DNA of 43,660 nucleotides from Bifidobacteriaceae bacterium (GCA_031268215.1 JAIRXP010000117.1:1-43660); one strand, 5' to 3'. Positions 17,866 through 27,700 are shown, counted from the first letter of the stretch. Program-made: numbers and translations. The notes: a model not told the origin generated them from the letters alone.

Positions 17866-18109
17866 GCGCCCCCGTCTTCCGGGTCTTCCGCTTAGAGCCC
17901 GGTAGAACCCGGGTCCGCGCGGTAACCCGCCACCAGTCCCATCCCGCCGCAGCGACCAGCCGCACCACCGCGGCCAGGCGTCCCCAGTTACCGGCCACCA
18001 ACCGGTAGGCTGGCGGCGCAGGCTGACCGGCTGGGCTGGGTATCCCAGTTGGAAAGACAACCACCATCTATAGACGCAAAGCAGCGTGAGAAAGGGTAAC
18101 TTCCTAGAT
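17866..18109. other. Upstream region of glgC
   Basis: No gene is supported here. The glgC promoter must lie in it; a weak pair TTGGAA (18050 region) and TATAGA (18069 region) is spaced too tightly (14 bases) to be convincing. AAAGGG at about 18092-18097 lies 13 bases before the glgC ATG. Inverted CCGGTAGG/CCGGTTGG-like fragments are scattered but form no clean dyad. Confidence 0.35.
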
Positions 18110-19351
18110 ATGGCTACACCCCGGGTCTTGGCGATAGTTCTGGCTGGCGGCGAGGGCAAACGGCTGATGCCGTTGACCCGCGACCGGGCCAAGCCCGCTG
18201 TGCCGTTTGGCGGCATCTACCGCCTGATTGACTTTCCGCTGTCCAATCTTGTCAACTCCGGCTACCTGCAGATCGTGGTCCTGACGCAGTACAAGTCGCA
18301 CTCGCTTGACCGGCACATCGCCGCGAGTTGGAACCTTTCCTCACTGCTGCATCAGTATGTGGCGCCCGTGCCGGCCCAGCAGCGCCGGGGCAAGAACTGG
18401 TTCCTCGGCTCGGCCGATGCGATCTACCAGTCGCTCAACCTCCTTGATGACGAGCGGCCGGACATTGTGGTGGTGGTTGGCGCGGATCACGTTTACCGCA
18501 TGGACTTCTCCCAGATGGTCCGCCAGCACATCGACTCCGGGGCCGAATTGACAGTGGCCGGTATCCGTCAGCCCATAGGCCTGGCAGACCAGTTCGGGAT
18601 CCTGGAAACCGACCCCGCCCATCCGGGGTTCATTAAGGAGTTCCGCGAGAAGCCCAAGGACGCCAAGGGCCTAGAGGATGATCCTGGCTCGGTCCTGGCC
18701 TCCATGGGGAACTACGTCTTTGACGCTCACGCCCTGATGGACGCGGTTTTGACGGATGCCACCAGCGCCGGCACCCGTCACGACATGGGCGGAGACATTG
18801 TGCCGGCCTTTGTCCAGCGTGGAGCGGCGGGGTTCTACGATTTCAAGTTCAACGACGTTCCCGGCTCGAATGACCGCGACCGGGCCTATTGGCGCGATGT
18901 TGGCACGCTCGACGTGTACTGGGAGGCCCACCGCGACCTCATCTCAACCGTGCCAATCTTCAACCTTTACAACTGGCGCTGGCCGCTGATCACGGGCAAC
19001 ACAGGGCTGCCGCCAGCCAAGTTCACGCATGCCGAACCGGGCAGAATTGGCCACGCCTCGCGTTCACTCATCTCGCCGGGGGTGATCGTGTCCGGCGCTT
19101 CTGTCTCCGGTTCGGTGATTTCGCCTGGAGTGCATCTTCACTCCTGGTCGCAGGTGACCGATTCAGTGATCTTGGACGACGTCGAGATAGGCCGCCGGGC
19201 CCACATCAACCGCGCGATCATCGACAAAGCGGTCACAGTTGCGCCGGGAGCGACCGTCGGCATTGACCATGAATTGGACCGTTCACGCGGTTTCACGGTC
19301 ACGGCCGGCGGTATCACAGTGGTGCCCAAAGGCGCTACCGTCAAGCCGTGA
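18110..19351 (+). CDS. glgC: Glucose-1-phosphate adenylyltransferase (ADP-glucose pyrophosphorylase)
   Basis: The 413 residues include the nucleotidyl-transferase start [24 protein letters not shown], the substrate loop [18 protein letters not shown], the glucose-1-phosphate site IKEFREKP, and a C-terminal left-handed beta-helix. It makes ADP-glucose for glycogen and, in actinobacteria, related alpha-glucans. ATG 18110 (MATPRVLA) is chosen over GTG 18086 since homologues start just before VLAIVLAGG. Its stop overlaps the serB start. Confidence 0.96.
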   Translation: MATPRVLAIVLAGGEGKRLMPLTRDRAKPAVPFGGIYRLIDFPLSNLVNSGYLQIVVLTQYKSHSLDRHIAASWNLSSLLHQYVAPVPAQQRRGKNWFLGSADAIYQSLNLLDDERPDIVVVVGADHVYRMDFSQMVRQHIDSGAELTVAGIRQPIGLADQFGILETDPAHPGFIKEFREKPKDAKGLEDDPGSVLASMGNYVFDAHALMDAVLTDATSAGTRHDMGGDIVPAFVQRGAAGFYDFKFNDVPGSNDRDRAYWRDVGTLDVYWEAHRDLISTVPIFNLYNWRWPLITGNTGLPPAKFTHAEPGRIGHASRSLISPGVIVSGASVSGSVISPGVHLHSWSQVTDSVILDDVEIGRRAHINRAIIDKAVTVAPGATVGIDHELDRSRGFTVTAGGITVVPKGATVKP

Positions 19352-20151
19352 AATCCAGCCAACTCCTGGTGATGGATGTCGATTCGACCCTCACCAGCAC
19401 CGAAGGTATTGATCTCCTGGCCGGCCTGGCGGGCCATGGTCCTGAGGTCGCCGTCGTCACTGAGCGCGCCATGCGCGGCGAACTCGACTTCGCCGCCTCC
19501 CTACATGAACGGGTGGCGCTCCTTCGGGGACTCCCGGAATCCGGGTTAGCCCAGGCCACGTCGCTGGTCCGGCTCAGTCCCGGGGCACGCGAGCTGGTTA
19601 GCGCGTTACACGCCGAAGGTTGGGCCGTTGGCGCGGTGTCCGGCGGGTTTGCCCAGATGGTCGCTCCCTTGGCGGAGGATCTCGGTTTGGATTTCTACCG
19701 CGCCAACACCTTAGAAATGGCCGATGCCGTCCTCACCGGCCGCGTAATTGGCTCAGTTGTTGACCGGGCAGCCAAGGCGCGGGCTCTGGCTGAATGGGCT
19801 GGGCGCCTGGGCTTGGCGCCCAGCCAAACGGCAGCCATTGGGGACGGCGCCAACGACTTGGACATGATGGCAGCGGCTGGATTGTCAATCGCCTACGGCG
19901 GCAAGCCGGCTGTCGTCCAGGCGGCCGATCACGCCATAACTGGCAGCTTGCTTGAGGCCTTACCCATCTTGCGGGCCTTCGCTCAGCACTCGGCGGCGGC
20001 TGACGCAGCCACTGCTCTCAACCACGCCGGCACCGCCGACCCCGGCAGCGGGACTACGGCCAGCCCACCCGGAGACCCATTCAGGCCAACGGGGTCAGCA
20101 GCCAGCGCAGAGCGGTCGGCTCATAGCCGACCGATTCCCACGGTCCATTGA
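19348..20151 (+). CDS. serB: Phosphoserine phosphatase, HAD superfamily
   Basis: The 267-residue product has the HAD motif [13 protein letters not shown] (nucleophile Asp near residue 10), motif II AVSGGF near 98, a conserved Lys in DRAAKARAL, and motif [13 protein letters not shown] near 168. It removes phosphate from phosphoserine in serine synthesis. The start is GTG at 19348, overlapping the glgC stop (GTGA), so the two are translationally coupled. The last 50 or so residues are Ala/Pro/Ser-rich and unlike the family; this tail overlaps the 3' end of convergent sixA by 71 bases. Confidence 0.9.
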   Translation: MKSSQLLVMDVDSTLTSTEGIDLLAGLAGHGPEVAVVTERAMRGELDFAASLHERVALLRGLPESGLAQATSLVRLSPGARELVSALHAEGWAVGAVSGGFAQMVAPLAEDLGLDFYRANTLEMADAVLTGRVIGSVVDRAAKARALAEWAGRLGLAPSQTAAIGDGANDLDMMAAAGLSIAYGGKPAVVQAADHAITGSLLEALPILRAFAQHSAAADAATALNHAGTADPGSGTTASPPGDPFRPTGSAASAERSAHSRPIPTVH

Positions 20152-20590
20152 CTTGGATAACGGCCACTCCGGCGGTCGGCAGGCCACGGCGGACCCGGGT
20201 GACGGCATCGGGCATAGAACCCGGGCCAGCCAGCTTATAAGCCGCGGCGGACATGGTTGGCTCGTGGCCAACTACCATCACCGTGGCGCACTGGGAGGGC
20301 GTTTCTCGCACGGCACTGAGGACCTCCTCGACGTAACCGTCATACAGTTCAGCCGACAAGTCCGGCTCGATCTGCCAACCGGCCGCCGCCGCCATAGCGT
20401 TGAAGGTCTGCTTGGCGCGTCGCGCTGTCGAAACCAGCGCCGCCTCCGGGTCGAGGCCAATCCCGGACACCTCGCGGGCCACCACCCGGCACTGTTCATA
20501 ACCCAATTCGGTCAGCGCCCGTTCGGCGTCCGCGCCGCCACCACCACCGCTGGCTTTGGCGTGACGCACCAGCATTAATGTCCGTTCCAT
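20081..20590 (-). CDS. sixA: SixA-like phosphohistidine phosphatase (histidine phosphatase superfamily)
   Basis: The 169-residue single-domain histidine phosphatase has the catalytic LVRHAKAS near residue 8, the conserved STARRAKQT near 52, and the second His in VVGHEPTMS near 107. SixA proteins dephosphorylate phosphohistidine on signalling or PTS proteins. The substrate here is unknown. ATG 20590 (MERTLMLVRHAKA) is chosen since any longer frame would run into fabI. The ribosome site is weak. The gene is downstream of fabG-fabI on the same strand, a grouping common in actinobacteria. Confidence 0.85.
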   Translation of the reverse strand: MERTLMLVRHAKASGGGGGADAERALTELGYEQCRVVAREVSGIGLDPEAALVSTARRAKQTFNAMAAAAGWQIEPDLSAELYDGYVEEVLSAVRETPSQCATVMVVGHEPTMSAAAYKLAGPGSMPDAVTRVRRGLPTAGVAVIQVNGPWESVGYEPTALRWLLTPLA

Positions 20591-20604
20591 GAAGCGATTG
20601 TAAG

Positions 20605-21372
20605 TTACTGCCCCATGGCGTGGACGCCACCGTCGACATGAATGACCTCGCCGGTGGTGGCCGGGAACAAGTCTGAGGCCAGGGCGATCACTGCCCGCGC
20701 CGCCGGTCCAGGGTCCTGCGGATCCCATCCCAGCGGCGCCCGATCCGGCCAAAGGCCCTCCATTTGACTAAATCCGGGGATCGATTTCGCCGCCACCGTT
20801 TTCAACGGACCGGCGCTGACTAGGTTGACCCGGATTCCTTCTGGACCCAAGTCCCGCGCTAGATAACGGGCGGTGGCTTCAAGGGCGGCCTTCGACACTC
20901 CCATCCAGTCGTAGACCGGCCAGGCGTAGCGGGCGTCGAAGGTCAATCCGGTGATCGAGCCGCCCCTCACCGCCAGCGGCGCCGTCGCCACCGCCAGCGA
21001 CTTCAGCGAATAGGCGGAGGTCTCAATCGAGGTGGCCACGTCCGGCCAACCGGCGGCCAAGAAGTTCCCGCCCATGATTCTTTGGGAAGCGAAGCCGATC
21101 GAGTGAACCACGCCATCCAATTGGTCGCAGTGGGCGCTCAGGCGCTCCGCCAGGGAATCAAGGTCCGCCTGGTCGGTCACGTCGAGTTGCTCAATTGGCG
21201 CTGCCGCGGGCAGGCGCTTGGCCGTGGCGGCGGTCAGCCGGGCTCCCTTCCCGAATGCGGTCAAAATGACGTTGGCACCCTCTTCTTGGGCTATCCGCGC
21301 CACCTCAAAGGCAATCGACTGATCCGTCAGCACGCCAGTGACTAGCAGATTCTTACCTTCCAACAATTCCAT
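20605..21372 (-). CDS. fabI: Enoyl-[acyl-carrier-protein] reductase, InhA/FabI type
   Basis: The 255 residues closely follow mycobacterial InhA in pattern: GVLTDQSIAFEVARIAQEEG near residue 14, LDGVVHSIGFAS near 85, the catalytic pair in YDWMGVSK (Tyr and Lys six residues apart, near 150), and PATTGEVIHVDGG near the end. It performs the NADH-dependent last reduction of fatty-acid elongation. The ATG at 21372 has GAAGGA 7 bases upstream. It forms a fabG-fabI pair, as in mycobacteria (mabA-inhA), with a 65-base gap. Confidence 0.95.
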   Translation of the reverse strand: MELLEGKNLLVTGVLTDQSIAFEVARIAQEEGANVILTAFGKGARLTAATAKRLPAAAPIEQLDVTDQADLDSLAERLSAHCDQLDGVVHSIGFASQRIMGGNFLAAGWPDVATSIETSAYSLKSLAVATAPLAVRGGSITGLTFDARYAWPVYDWMGVSKAALEATARYLARDLGPEGIRVNLVSAGPLKTVAAKSIPGFSQMEGLWPDRAPLGWDPQDPGPAARAVIALASDLFPATTGEVIHVDGGVHAMGQ

Positions 21373-21437
21373 CGCGTTATCCTTCTCGGAGTTGATTGTT
21401 CTTAGCTGACCGTTGTCTGACCGTTACCAGGTCCGTG

Positions 21438-22151
21438 CTAGTGGCCCATCCCCAGGCCGCCGTCGACTGGTATCACGGCGCCGTTCACGTACGGCGCGTT
21501 GGCCAAGAAGACCGCCGCTTGGGCGACATCCTCCACTCGGCCAAAGCGGGCCGCTGGGATCCGGGTGCGGTACGTCTCTTGGGTGGCTGGGGGCAAAGCG
21601 GCCGTCATGTCAGTTTCGATGAATCCTGGTGCGATCACATTCGCGGTGATGCCCCTGCCACCCGTCTCGCGGGCCACGGAGCGGGCCAATCCGACCAGCG
21701 CCGCTTTGGACGCCGCGTAGTTCACTTGACCCGTCCCGCCAATGGAGCCAACCACCGATCCGATCAGAATGATCGCTCCGGACCGCCGGGGCGTCATGGA
21801 CGTGAGCGCCCGCCGCACACACCGGAAAGTCCCCGTCAGATTGACATCCATGACGCTGGCGAAGTCCTGATCCGTCATCCGGATTAGGAGCTGGTCTTTG
21901 ACTATCCCAGCATTGGCGATCAGGACCTCAACCTTCCCGAACTTGGCTTCCGCTTGCTTGAACGCCTCGGCTATCTGATCGGTGGAGGTTAGATCCCCCG
22001 CCCAAGCGGCTACTCGCGGGTCTTCGATCCCTGGGCCCACACCTTGGCGGTCAAGTGTGGAAACGTTGTCCCCCAAGGCGAAGAAGGCCTTGGCGACCGC
22101 CTGCCCAATCCCCCGGCTGGCACCTGTAACGAAGACGTGTCTTGGCACCAT
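21438..22151 (-). CDS. fabG: 3-oxoacyl-[acyl-carrier-protein] reductase
   Basis: The 237-residue SDR has TGASRGIG near residue 10, ANAGI near 80, and YAASK (catalytic Tyr and Lys) near 145, with VNYAASKAALVGLARSVARE and NVIAPGFIETDM typical of FabG/MabA. It reduces 3-ketoacyl-ACP with NADPH before dehydration and FabI action. The ATG at 22151 follows AGGAGG at a spacing of 9, and that ribosome site sits in a 13-base palindrome. Together with fabI and sixA it probably forms one transcript. Confidence 0.94.
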   Translation of the reverse strand: MVPRHVFVTGASRGIGQAVAKAFFALGDNVSTLDRQGVGPGIEDPRVAAWAGDLTSTDQIAEAFKQAEAKFGKVEVLIANAGIVKDQLLIRMTDQDFASVMDVNLTGTFRCVRRALTSMTPRRSGAIILIGSVVGSIGGTGQVNYAASKAALVGLARSVARETGGRGITANVIAPGFIETDMTAALPPATQETYRTRIPAARFGRVEDVAQAAVFLANAPYVNGAVIPVDGGLGMGH

Positions 22152-22152
22152 T

Positions 22153-22165
22153 GGAGGTTACCTCC
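22153..22165 (-). promoter_or_regulatory. Palindrome enclosing the fabG ribosome-binding site
   Basis: GGAGGTAACCTCC (minus-strand reading) is a perfect odd palindrome. It includes the Shine-Dalgarno of fabG, ends one base before the ATG and could form a small hairpin (GGAG/CTCC) or a protein-binding site. Function is inferred only from position. Confidence 0.3.
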
Positions 22166-22240
22166 TATCCGCTTCCGCATTGATCCCAGGAATCAACCAT
22201 GCCAGCCCATCATCTTTGTAGCGAACCTACTAACTACGAG

Positions 22241-22603
22241 CTAAGCCATCAAGGCGTTGAACACCACCGCCCAGGCCGTGTCAATGATCAGCGGGGCAGC
22301 CACCGCGAAAACCAGCGCTCCCCAAGCCGGCCAGCCAAACAGGCGGTAAGCGATCACTCCACAGGCTATGAACATGACCAGCAAAATGGTCAGTCCAATC
22401 AACCATTGAGCCGTCAGGGCGTGGCTCACGCCCGTCCGATCTACCAGCCCCGGCATGCCAGATAGCGCCGCGAAGCTTGCCACTGGGATCGCGTAAGTCA
22501 GCGGAATCATCATGACCGCCCCGATCACCGGGTGTATCCATTTTCTAGTGCCGCCCTCGCGCGCTTCCGCCAGCGCTTTGGAGGTCCCCGTCAGCCACTC
22601 CAT
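22241..22603 (-). CDS. Small membrane protein of unknown function
   Basis: The 120-residue product has three predicted membrane helices (about residues 24-45, 62-90 and 92-117) after a charged amphipathic start. The ATG at 22603 is chosen because the longer frame has no supporting features and would overlap the FecB-type gene and its promoter. GAAGGT lies directly before it and TAGGAT further up. I do not recognise the family. It is 89 bases upstream of fabG on the same strand and may share its transcript. It is divergent from the iron operon. Confidence 0.65.
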   Translation of the reverse strand: MEWLTGTSKALAEAREGGTRKWIHPVIGAVMMIPLTYAIPVASFAALSGMPGLVDRTGVSHALTAQWLIGLTILLVMFIACGVIAYRLFGWPAWGALVFAVAAPLIIDTAWAVVFNALMA

Positions 22604-22669
22604 ACCTTCAATCCTACGCTGGCGCTGGATCCAAATAGGTCGCTCGCGGCCCTTGACATTTGCGCAAGG

Positions 22670-22698
22670 TTGACGTTGTGGAAAGGTTAGCCTAACCT
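22670..22698 (+). promoter_or_regulatory. Predicted promoter of the iron/siderophore operon
   Basis: TTGACG (22670-22675), a 17-base spacer, and TAACCT (22693-22698) fit an actinobacterial housekeeping promoter. Start of transcription would be expected 7-8 bases after the -10, at about 22705-22706, coinciding with the ATG. A second TTGACA at 22653-22658 has no good -10 partner. Confidence 0.55.
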
Positions 22699-22700
22699 TA
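22682..22700. promoter_or_regulatory. DtxR/IdeR-type iron box
   Basis: This 19-base stretch matches the known DtxR/IdeR consensus (TTAGGTTAGSCTAACCTAA) at 16 positions, including the whole GGTTAG-C-CTAACCT core. It covers the predicted -10, so an Fe(II)-loaded repressor would block the polymerase when iron is plentiful. The repressor itself is not in the window. Confidence 0.8.
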
Positions 22701-22705
22701 GGCAG

Positions 22706-23743
22706 ATGAGATGGCAGCTTCCGACCCCTGGCGGGCACAACCCTGCAACGGTTCGCGGCGCTGCTTGGACGGCATCGGCGGTGCTGTTGTTGACGTTGGC
22801 CGGATGCGCTGCCACTCCCGGCAACGCCCAGGCCCCTGGCGGCACGGAGACCAGAACCGTCACCGACGTGGAAGGAACCGAAGTCCAGGTCCCCAGCCGA
22901 CCGCGACGGGTGGTGACCCTGTCAGAACCCACCCTGGACGGCGCGCTCGCCCTGGGAGTGACCCCCGTCGGCACAGTCACCGGGCGCGGCCAACAGACCG
23001 TACCCAACTATCTGGCGGACCAAGCCGGAGACATCCCCATCCTGGGCGGTGTGGCTCAGCCGAACTTTGAAGCCATAGGCGCCGCCAAACCAGACCTCAT
23101 CCTGGTGGACGGAACCTCCATCAACAACAACCCTCCCGTCGTGGAGGCACTACGGCAGATCGCTCCCGTGGTCTACACCGGCTACGCGGGCGGCGACTGG
23201 CGCGTCAACTTCCGGCAAGTGGCGGACGCGCTAAACCTGGTGGAAGACGGCGAGCGGGTGATCGCCGAATACGAAGCGCACGCTGCCGCTGGCCAGGAAG
23301 CGCTGAGCGCCTACGCCGACCAAACATTCTCAGTGGTCCGCTGGCAGGGCACGTCCGCGTCGCTGATCCTGAAAGAACTGCTGCCCGGTCAGGCTTTGGA
23401 AGACTTGGGATTGGGCCGTCCGCCCAGCCAGGACCGGACCGGCCGGGGCCACGCGGAGCCGGTGTCGTTGGAGAACTTACAAGACGCCGATGCCGACTGG
23501 ATGTTCTTCGGCACCTTAGGCGGTTCCAGCGTGTCTAATCCGGACGCCGGTGGCACTGCTGATTTGGCTGGCGCCCGCGAGGCCCTTGATGAGGCCGTCG
23601 CGGTTCCCGGATTCACACAACTTCACGCTTATCAAAACGACCGGATCGTGCTGGTCGATGGTTCCGCTTGGACCTCGACCGGTGGTCCCATATTGATGAA
23701 CCGAATCATCGCAGATGTGGAGGAAGCATTGCTCGGCACCTAG
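22706..23743 (+). CDS. Iron-siderophore-binding lipoprotein of a FecB/FepB-type ABC importer
   Basis: The 345-residue product has a lipoprotein signal ending LTLAGCAATPG (lipobox Cys near residue 34), then a type-3 periplasmic-binding fold: VPSRPRRVVTLSEPTLDGALALGVTPVG, IGAAKPDLILVDG, an FRQVADAL helix and the C-terminal QNDRIVLVDG. It should bind Fe(III)-siderophore (heme is less likely) at the membrane surface. The start at 22706 is leaderless or nearly so, right after the iron box. It is the first of eight same-strand genes ending with fes. Not translationally coupled to the next gene: a 76-base gap follows, with a hairpin in it. Confidence 0.9.
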   Translation: MRWQLPTPGGHNPATVRGAAWTASAVLLLTLAGCAATPGNAQAPGGTETRTVTDVEGTEVQVPSRPRRVVTLSEPTLDGALALGVTPVGTVTGRGQQTVPNYLADQAGDIPILGGVAQPNFEAIGAAKPDLILVDGTSINNNPPVVEALRQIAPVVYTGYAGGDWRVNFRQVADALNLVEDGERVIAEYEAHAAAGQEALSAYADQTFSVVRWQGTSASLILKELLPGQALEDLGLGRPPSQDRTGRGHAEPVSLENLQDADADWMFFGTLGGSSVSNPDAGGTADLAGAREALDEAVAVPGFTQLHAYQNDRIVLVDGSAWTSTGGPILMNRIIADVEEALLGT

Positions 23744-23744
23744 C

Positions 23745-23763
23745 GCGGGACAACAATTCCCGC
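23745..23763 (+). terminator. Short hairpin after the binding-protein gene
   Basis: GCGGGA (23745-23750) and TCCCGC (23758-23763) pair around a 7-base loop immediately after the stop. No T-run follows. It is more likely an mRNA-stability or partial-termination element than a full stop, as the operon continues. Confidence 0.4.
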
Positions 23764-23819
23764 CCAGCCGAGGCAAAGACCCCAGAACAAAACAAACAAC
23801 CAAGTGAAAGGAAGTGGTC

Positions 23820-24641
23820 ATGATGATCACAACCACCCACGCCGGGACAGCCCGGCACTCATGGCGGCGAGGAGCCGCCTCGCTGGGGATCGCCGCGGTG
23901 GCGGTCCTCAGTTTGGGGACCGCACCGGCCGTCGGCACGGTGACCGACGATCCATCGGTCACCAACATCAACAACGACTACACCGTCCCACAGGGCGGCC
24001 AATGGACGTTCCAAGCCACGGGGTTCGCATCGGACGGCACGCTCAGCGTCTACCTGGACAATCCAGACGGGACGCTACTGCGCACCTATGCCCTTGATGC
24101 GGAAGGCGACGCTGGGACAGTCCCACCGGACTACACCCGCGTGCCGATCGCGAGCACGGTGGCGGCCGGAGACTACACGCTGGTCTTCGAGGACAACGAG
24201 TTCAATGAAGTCCAGGTTCCGATCACGGTAACGGTGCCTGCCGCCGTGACGGTCAGCAGCGGCGCCACAGCAACTGTTGGCGGCGACCTGACTGTCACGG
24301 GATCCGGTTGGCTGACAACCGATCCGGACAAAGGGGCGCAGGTGGCACTCAAGATCGAGAGCGCCACCGACAGCGCGGTGACCTACAACCACCTCACCGG
24401 AGAAGCCGTCCCCGGCAGCAATGACAACCTGACCATCTGGGTGATAGTCGAGGCCGACGAAAACGGGGACTTCTCCGTAGATGTCGACCTGCCGGACGGC
24501 ACGAATGCCGGAGAGTATGGCTCCAATCCGGTGTTCGGCTCTGGTGACTACAAGATCCGCGCCCTCGCCGGGTCACTCAATCCGCCCTTCGACCGGGCCG
24601 GGGTAGCCCTGGGCAACGTGTTCACGGTTTCCGAGCCGTAG
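23820..24641 (+). CDS. Secreted beta-rich protein with a GxGW module, iron locus
   Basis: The start is ATG at 23820, with AAAGGA 7 bases upstream. The 273-residue product has a signal peptide (RHSWRRG basic part, hydrophobic core, likely cleavage near residue 39), an Ig-like beta domain (about 47-138) and a module at about 142-270 with the pattern GSGW...VALKIES...TIWVIVEAD..GDFSVDVDLPDG...ALAGSL. The same module recurs three times in the next protein. No membrane anchor, LPXTG signal or cysteine is seen, so it is probably released or held by partners. I know no assigned function. Its position between the binding protein and the giant surface protein suggests a soluble part of a siderophore- or heme-capture layer. 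Confidence 0.8.
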   Translation: MMITTTHAGTARHSWRRGAASLGIAAVAVLSLGTAPAVGTVTDDPSVTNINNDYTVPQGGQWTFQATGFASDGTLSVYLDNPDGTLLRTYALDAEGDAGTVPPDYTRVPIASTVAAGDYTLVFEDNEFNEVQVPITVTVPAAVTVSSGATATVGGDLTVTGSGWLTTDPDKGAQVALKIESATDSAVTYNHLTGEAVPGSNDNLTIWVIVEADENGDFSVDVDLPDGTNAGEYGSNPVFGSGDYKIRALAGSLNPPFDRAGVALGNVFTVSEP

Positions 24642-24656
24642 GCAAGCCATCAAGTG

Positions 24657-24690
24657 CGTGGGAGGGACTCCCCTGGGAATCCCTCCCACG
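24657..24690 (+). terminator. Strong hairpin between the two surface-protein genes
   Basis: CGTGGGAGGGA (24657-24667) pairs perfectly with TCCCTCCCACG (24680-24690), with further pairing possible inside the 12-base loop, and AATTTT follows at 24697-24702. It resembles an intrinsic terminator inside the operon, so it may reduce transcription into the giant gene or protect the upstream mRNA. Confidence 0.6.
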
Positions 24691-24773
24691 CTCCACAATT
24701 TTCCGGCGGGCGGCGTGGCAGTCAGCGATTCACCGCCACGCCGCCCCAATCCATTGCTCCGAAGGACTCCCCG

Positions 24774-27700
24774 ATGCTCTCCACCACATCCCCTCTCATC
24801 CCGGGCCGCCGCGCGCGCCACAGGGCCAACCGCGGCTGGGCGGCCGTAGCCGCTGCCGCGCTGATTCTCCCGGCGGTGTCTCTCCCCGCTGCCGCCAGCC
24901 CCGGCGACCGGGCAACCCACAGCGGAACGAGTGACCCGGCCGTGACCTTTACCGCTCCAACCGAGCCGCTGGAGGACGATAAGACCAGGACCGAGGCGGC
25001 GGCGTCCACCGCGCTTGCTCCCACGGCGGACGCCGCGCCAGTTGTCACGGCTCAGCTTCAAGACGCGAATGCCGATGAGGGTGAGGACGCGAGCGCGGAG
25101 CCCGCCGCGCTGGAAGTCGATCCGATCACGCCGGCTGACCCGGAACCCTATTTCACCCAAGACCTGCCCGCGACAGCCACCGGGACTCTGGGAGACTTGC
25201 CCAGCTTCGCGTCTGTTGTCAAGGCACGGAACGTGCCGGAGGACGCGAAGGTCACTTGGTACTACCTGGCAGGCAACTATTCCGAAGACCGGCAGCCCAC
25301 CGCGATTTCGGCCAGCAACAGCGGCATGACCCTCACAAGATCGCTGATCAACGATGAATTCACGGCCTCATGGACTCAAGTCAGACAAGGCGAATACCTG
25401 GCCGCTCGGTGGGCCACCTGGAACGGATTCAGGATCTACGCGGTCATCTCCTGGACCGCCGCGGACGGCGCCGAGGCCAGTCTCACCTCAGCTCGCACGA
25501 CTTGGACCGCGCTGTTGCACCCACCCACAATCGAGACCCAACCAGCGGACAGGGCTGTGGACGCCGGCCAGACCGCGACGTTCACAGTCGCGGATACGGA
25601 CGGATTTGGCGCCGCCTACCGCTGGCAGGCGAGCGCTGATGGCCAGACCTGGACCGACATTCCGGACGCAGACACCGCCACGCTGTCCATCGCTAACGCC
25701 ACTGTAACCCAGTCCGGCTCCCTATACAGGGCGGTCGTCACCAACAACGCCGGAACGGTAATCAGCGACCCGGCAGAGCTGACGGTCAGGCCGTCCGACG
25801 TGCCCCCGAAAGTGTTCACATCACCGGCGGACGCCTCAGCCACGGCGCTGACCGCCCTGGTGCGGTTCACGGCCACCGCCCAGTCCACCACCGCACACGC
25901 CCAATGGCAGGTCAAGGCACCCGGCGGGGAATGGGCAGACATTCCGGGGGCTACAAGTCTGACGGTCACCCAAGACGGCGTGTCTTCCTCGTATCCCCTC
26001 TACATCCGTGACAACGACCCCAAACCGGCCGACGGAACCCAGTACCGGGCGGCATTCAACAACGAGGCGGGAACCAACCATACAGAACCGGCCACGTTGA
26101 CAATGTGGTCCGCCCAGGTCACCATTGCCGAGGAGGCCATAACACGCGGAGGAACGGTGCATCTCTCGGCCGTTGGTCTGCCTGCAAACAAGGCCGTCAC
26201 TATCTCGAACCCTCGGTTCACCTGGGCTAGCGCTGAGGGTGCGCCAACCACCTCCGCCAGCGGCACCCTGGACCGCGTACCGCTCCGGGTGAGCGTCGCC
26301 TATTACGGCGACAACGCGCTACCTGGCGACTACGGTCTGGTGCCTTTGGGCCGTCTCGAAATCCCTATTCTTGTCCAAGGCGTGGGCTCTACCAGCCTCG
26401 AATTCCGGTCCGAGTCGGTCGAACTGGTCGAGGACCCGGATGCGGTGGCCCCCGAGATCCTTGTCGCGCCAGTGGAGAAGACCTTCGCCAACGGTGAAGC
26501 GGTCTCTTACTCCGCGACAATCGCAGACAATCCGGGTCCGGTCTACTACCGATGGAGTTCGAAGATTAACCAATCCACTCCGACCGAAGCTAACTCAGGC
26601 CTGGGAACGACCGATGGCAACACCCACACCATCACGCACCCGGCCATCACGCAGGCCGGAGCGGTCTACCGATTCTGGGTATGGACGGCGGCCGGAATCG
26701 CCGTCTCGGACTGGGTGACCGTCCGCCGGGCGGATCCTGAGGCCCCGGCGGTCACGACTCAGCCGTCCAGCCAGTTGGCCGCGCCGGGCGACACCGTTTC
26801 CTTCACGGCGGCCGGGACCGGCGTGACCACCCCAGATGTGCAATGGCAGAAGCGAGCGCCGTTGAGTGATGACTATGAGGACATCCCCGGCGCCGTCCAA
26901 GACACCCTGGTGATTGAGCATGTCCAGGAGGCGGACAACGGCACCGTCTACCGGGCGGTCTACACCAACCAACTGGGCTCCGCCCGCTCCGGGGCCGCCA
27001 TGCTGTCTGTGACAGCAGCCTCCCAGTCCCCAAAGGTAACTGCCCACCCGCAAGATCTGACGGTTGAGACTGGCCAGGCGGCCAACTTCACGGCGGCTGC
27101 GAGCGCCGCACCGGCGGCATCGGCCCAGTGGTATTCCAGCCGTGACGGCGAGAACTGGGCAATCATCGCTGGCGCCGCAAACACCACCTTGACCGTAACG
27201 TCAACGCCCGAATCCCTGTCCGGGACCCTCTACAAGGCGGTGTTCACAAACAGCGCCGGCATAGCCCAGACCAACCCGGCCACGCTGACGGTCACCCCGG
27301 AGCCGGCCGAGCGAACCTACGTGTCCATCGCGGATCCGACCGTCACTTTCACGGGCCCAACCCGGGTTGAACCGGGCGCGGACATCACCGTCAGCGGCAC
27401 GGGCTGGAAGGACACTCCGGGGACGCACGGATCAGTGATAGCGGTCAAGTTGGACGATGGCGCCGTGGTAGCGAACTTCGACGCAGTCAATCCGCAGACC
27501 GGCGAGCCGCAAGCCAACCGGACCATCTACGCCATAACGGCGGCCGACGCGGACGGAAACTGGTCAGCGACCATCCCCTATCCCACATCAGCCAACTCGG
27601 ACGCTAAGTGGCGGCCAGGCGAGTCCCACAACATCCGTCTGTTGACCGGTTCGCTGCTGCTGGGAGACAAGATCCGCTCCGAGGAGATCCGGTTTACCAT

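Noticed and set aside
17680..18216. Minus-strand open frame of 178 codons between rpsT and glgC
   Set aside because: Residue use (Arg/Gly/Trp-rich), lack of a ribosome site and overlap with the glgC start mark it as a chance frame in GC-rich DNA.
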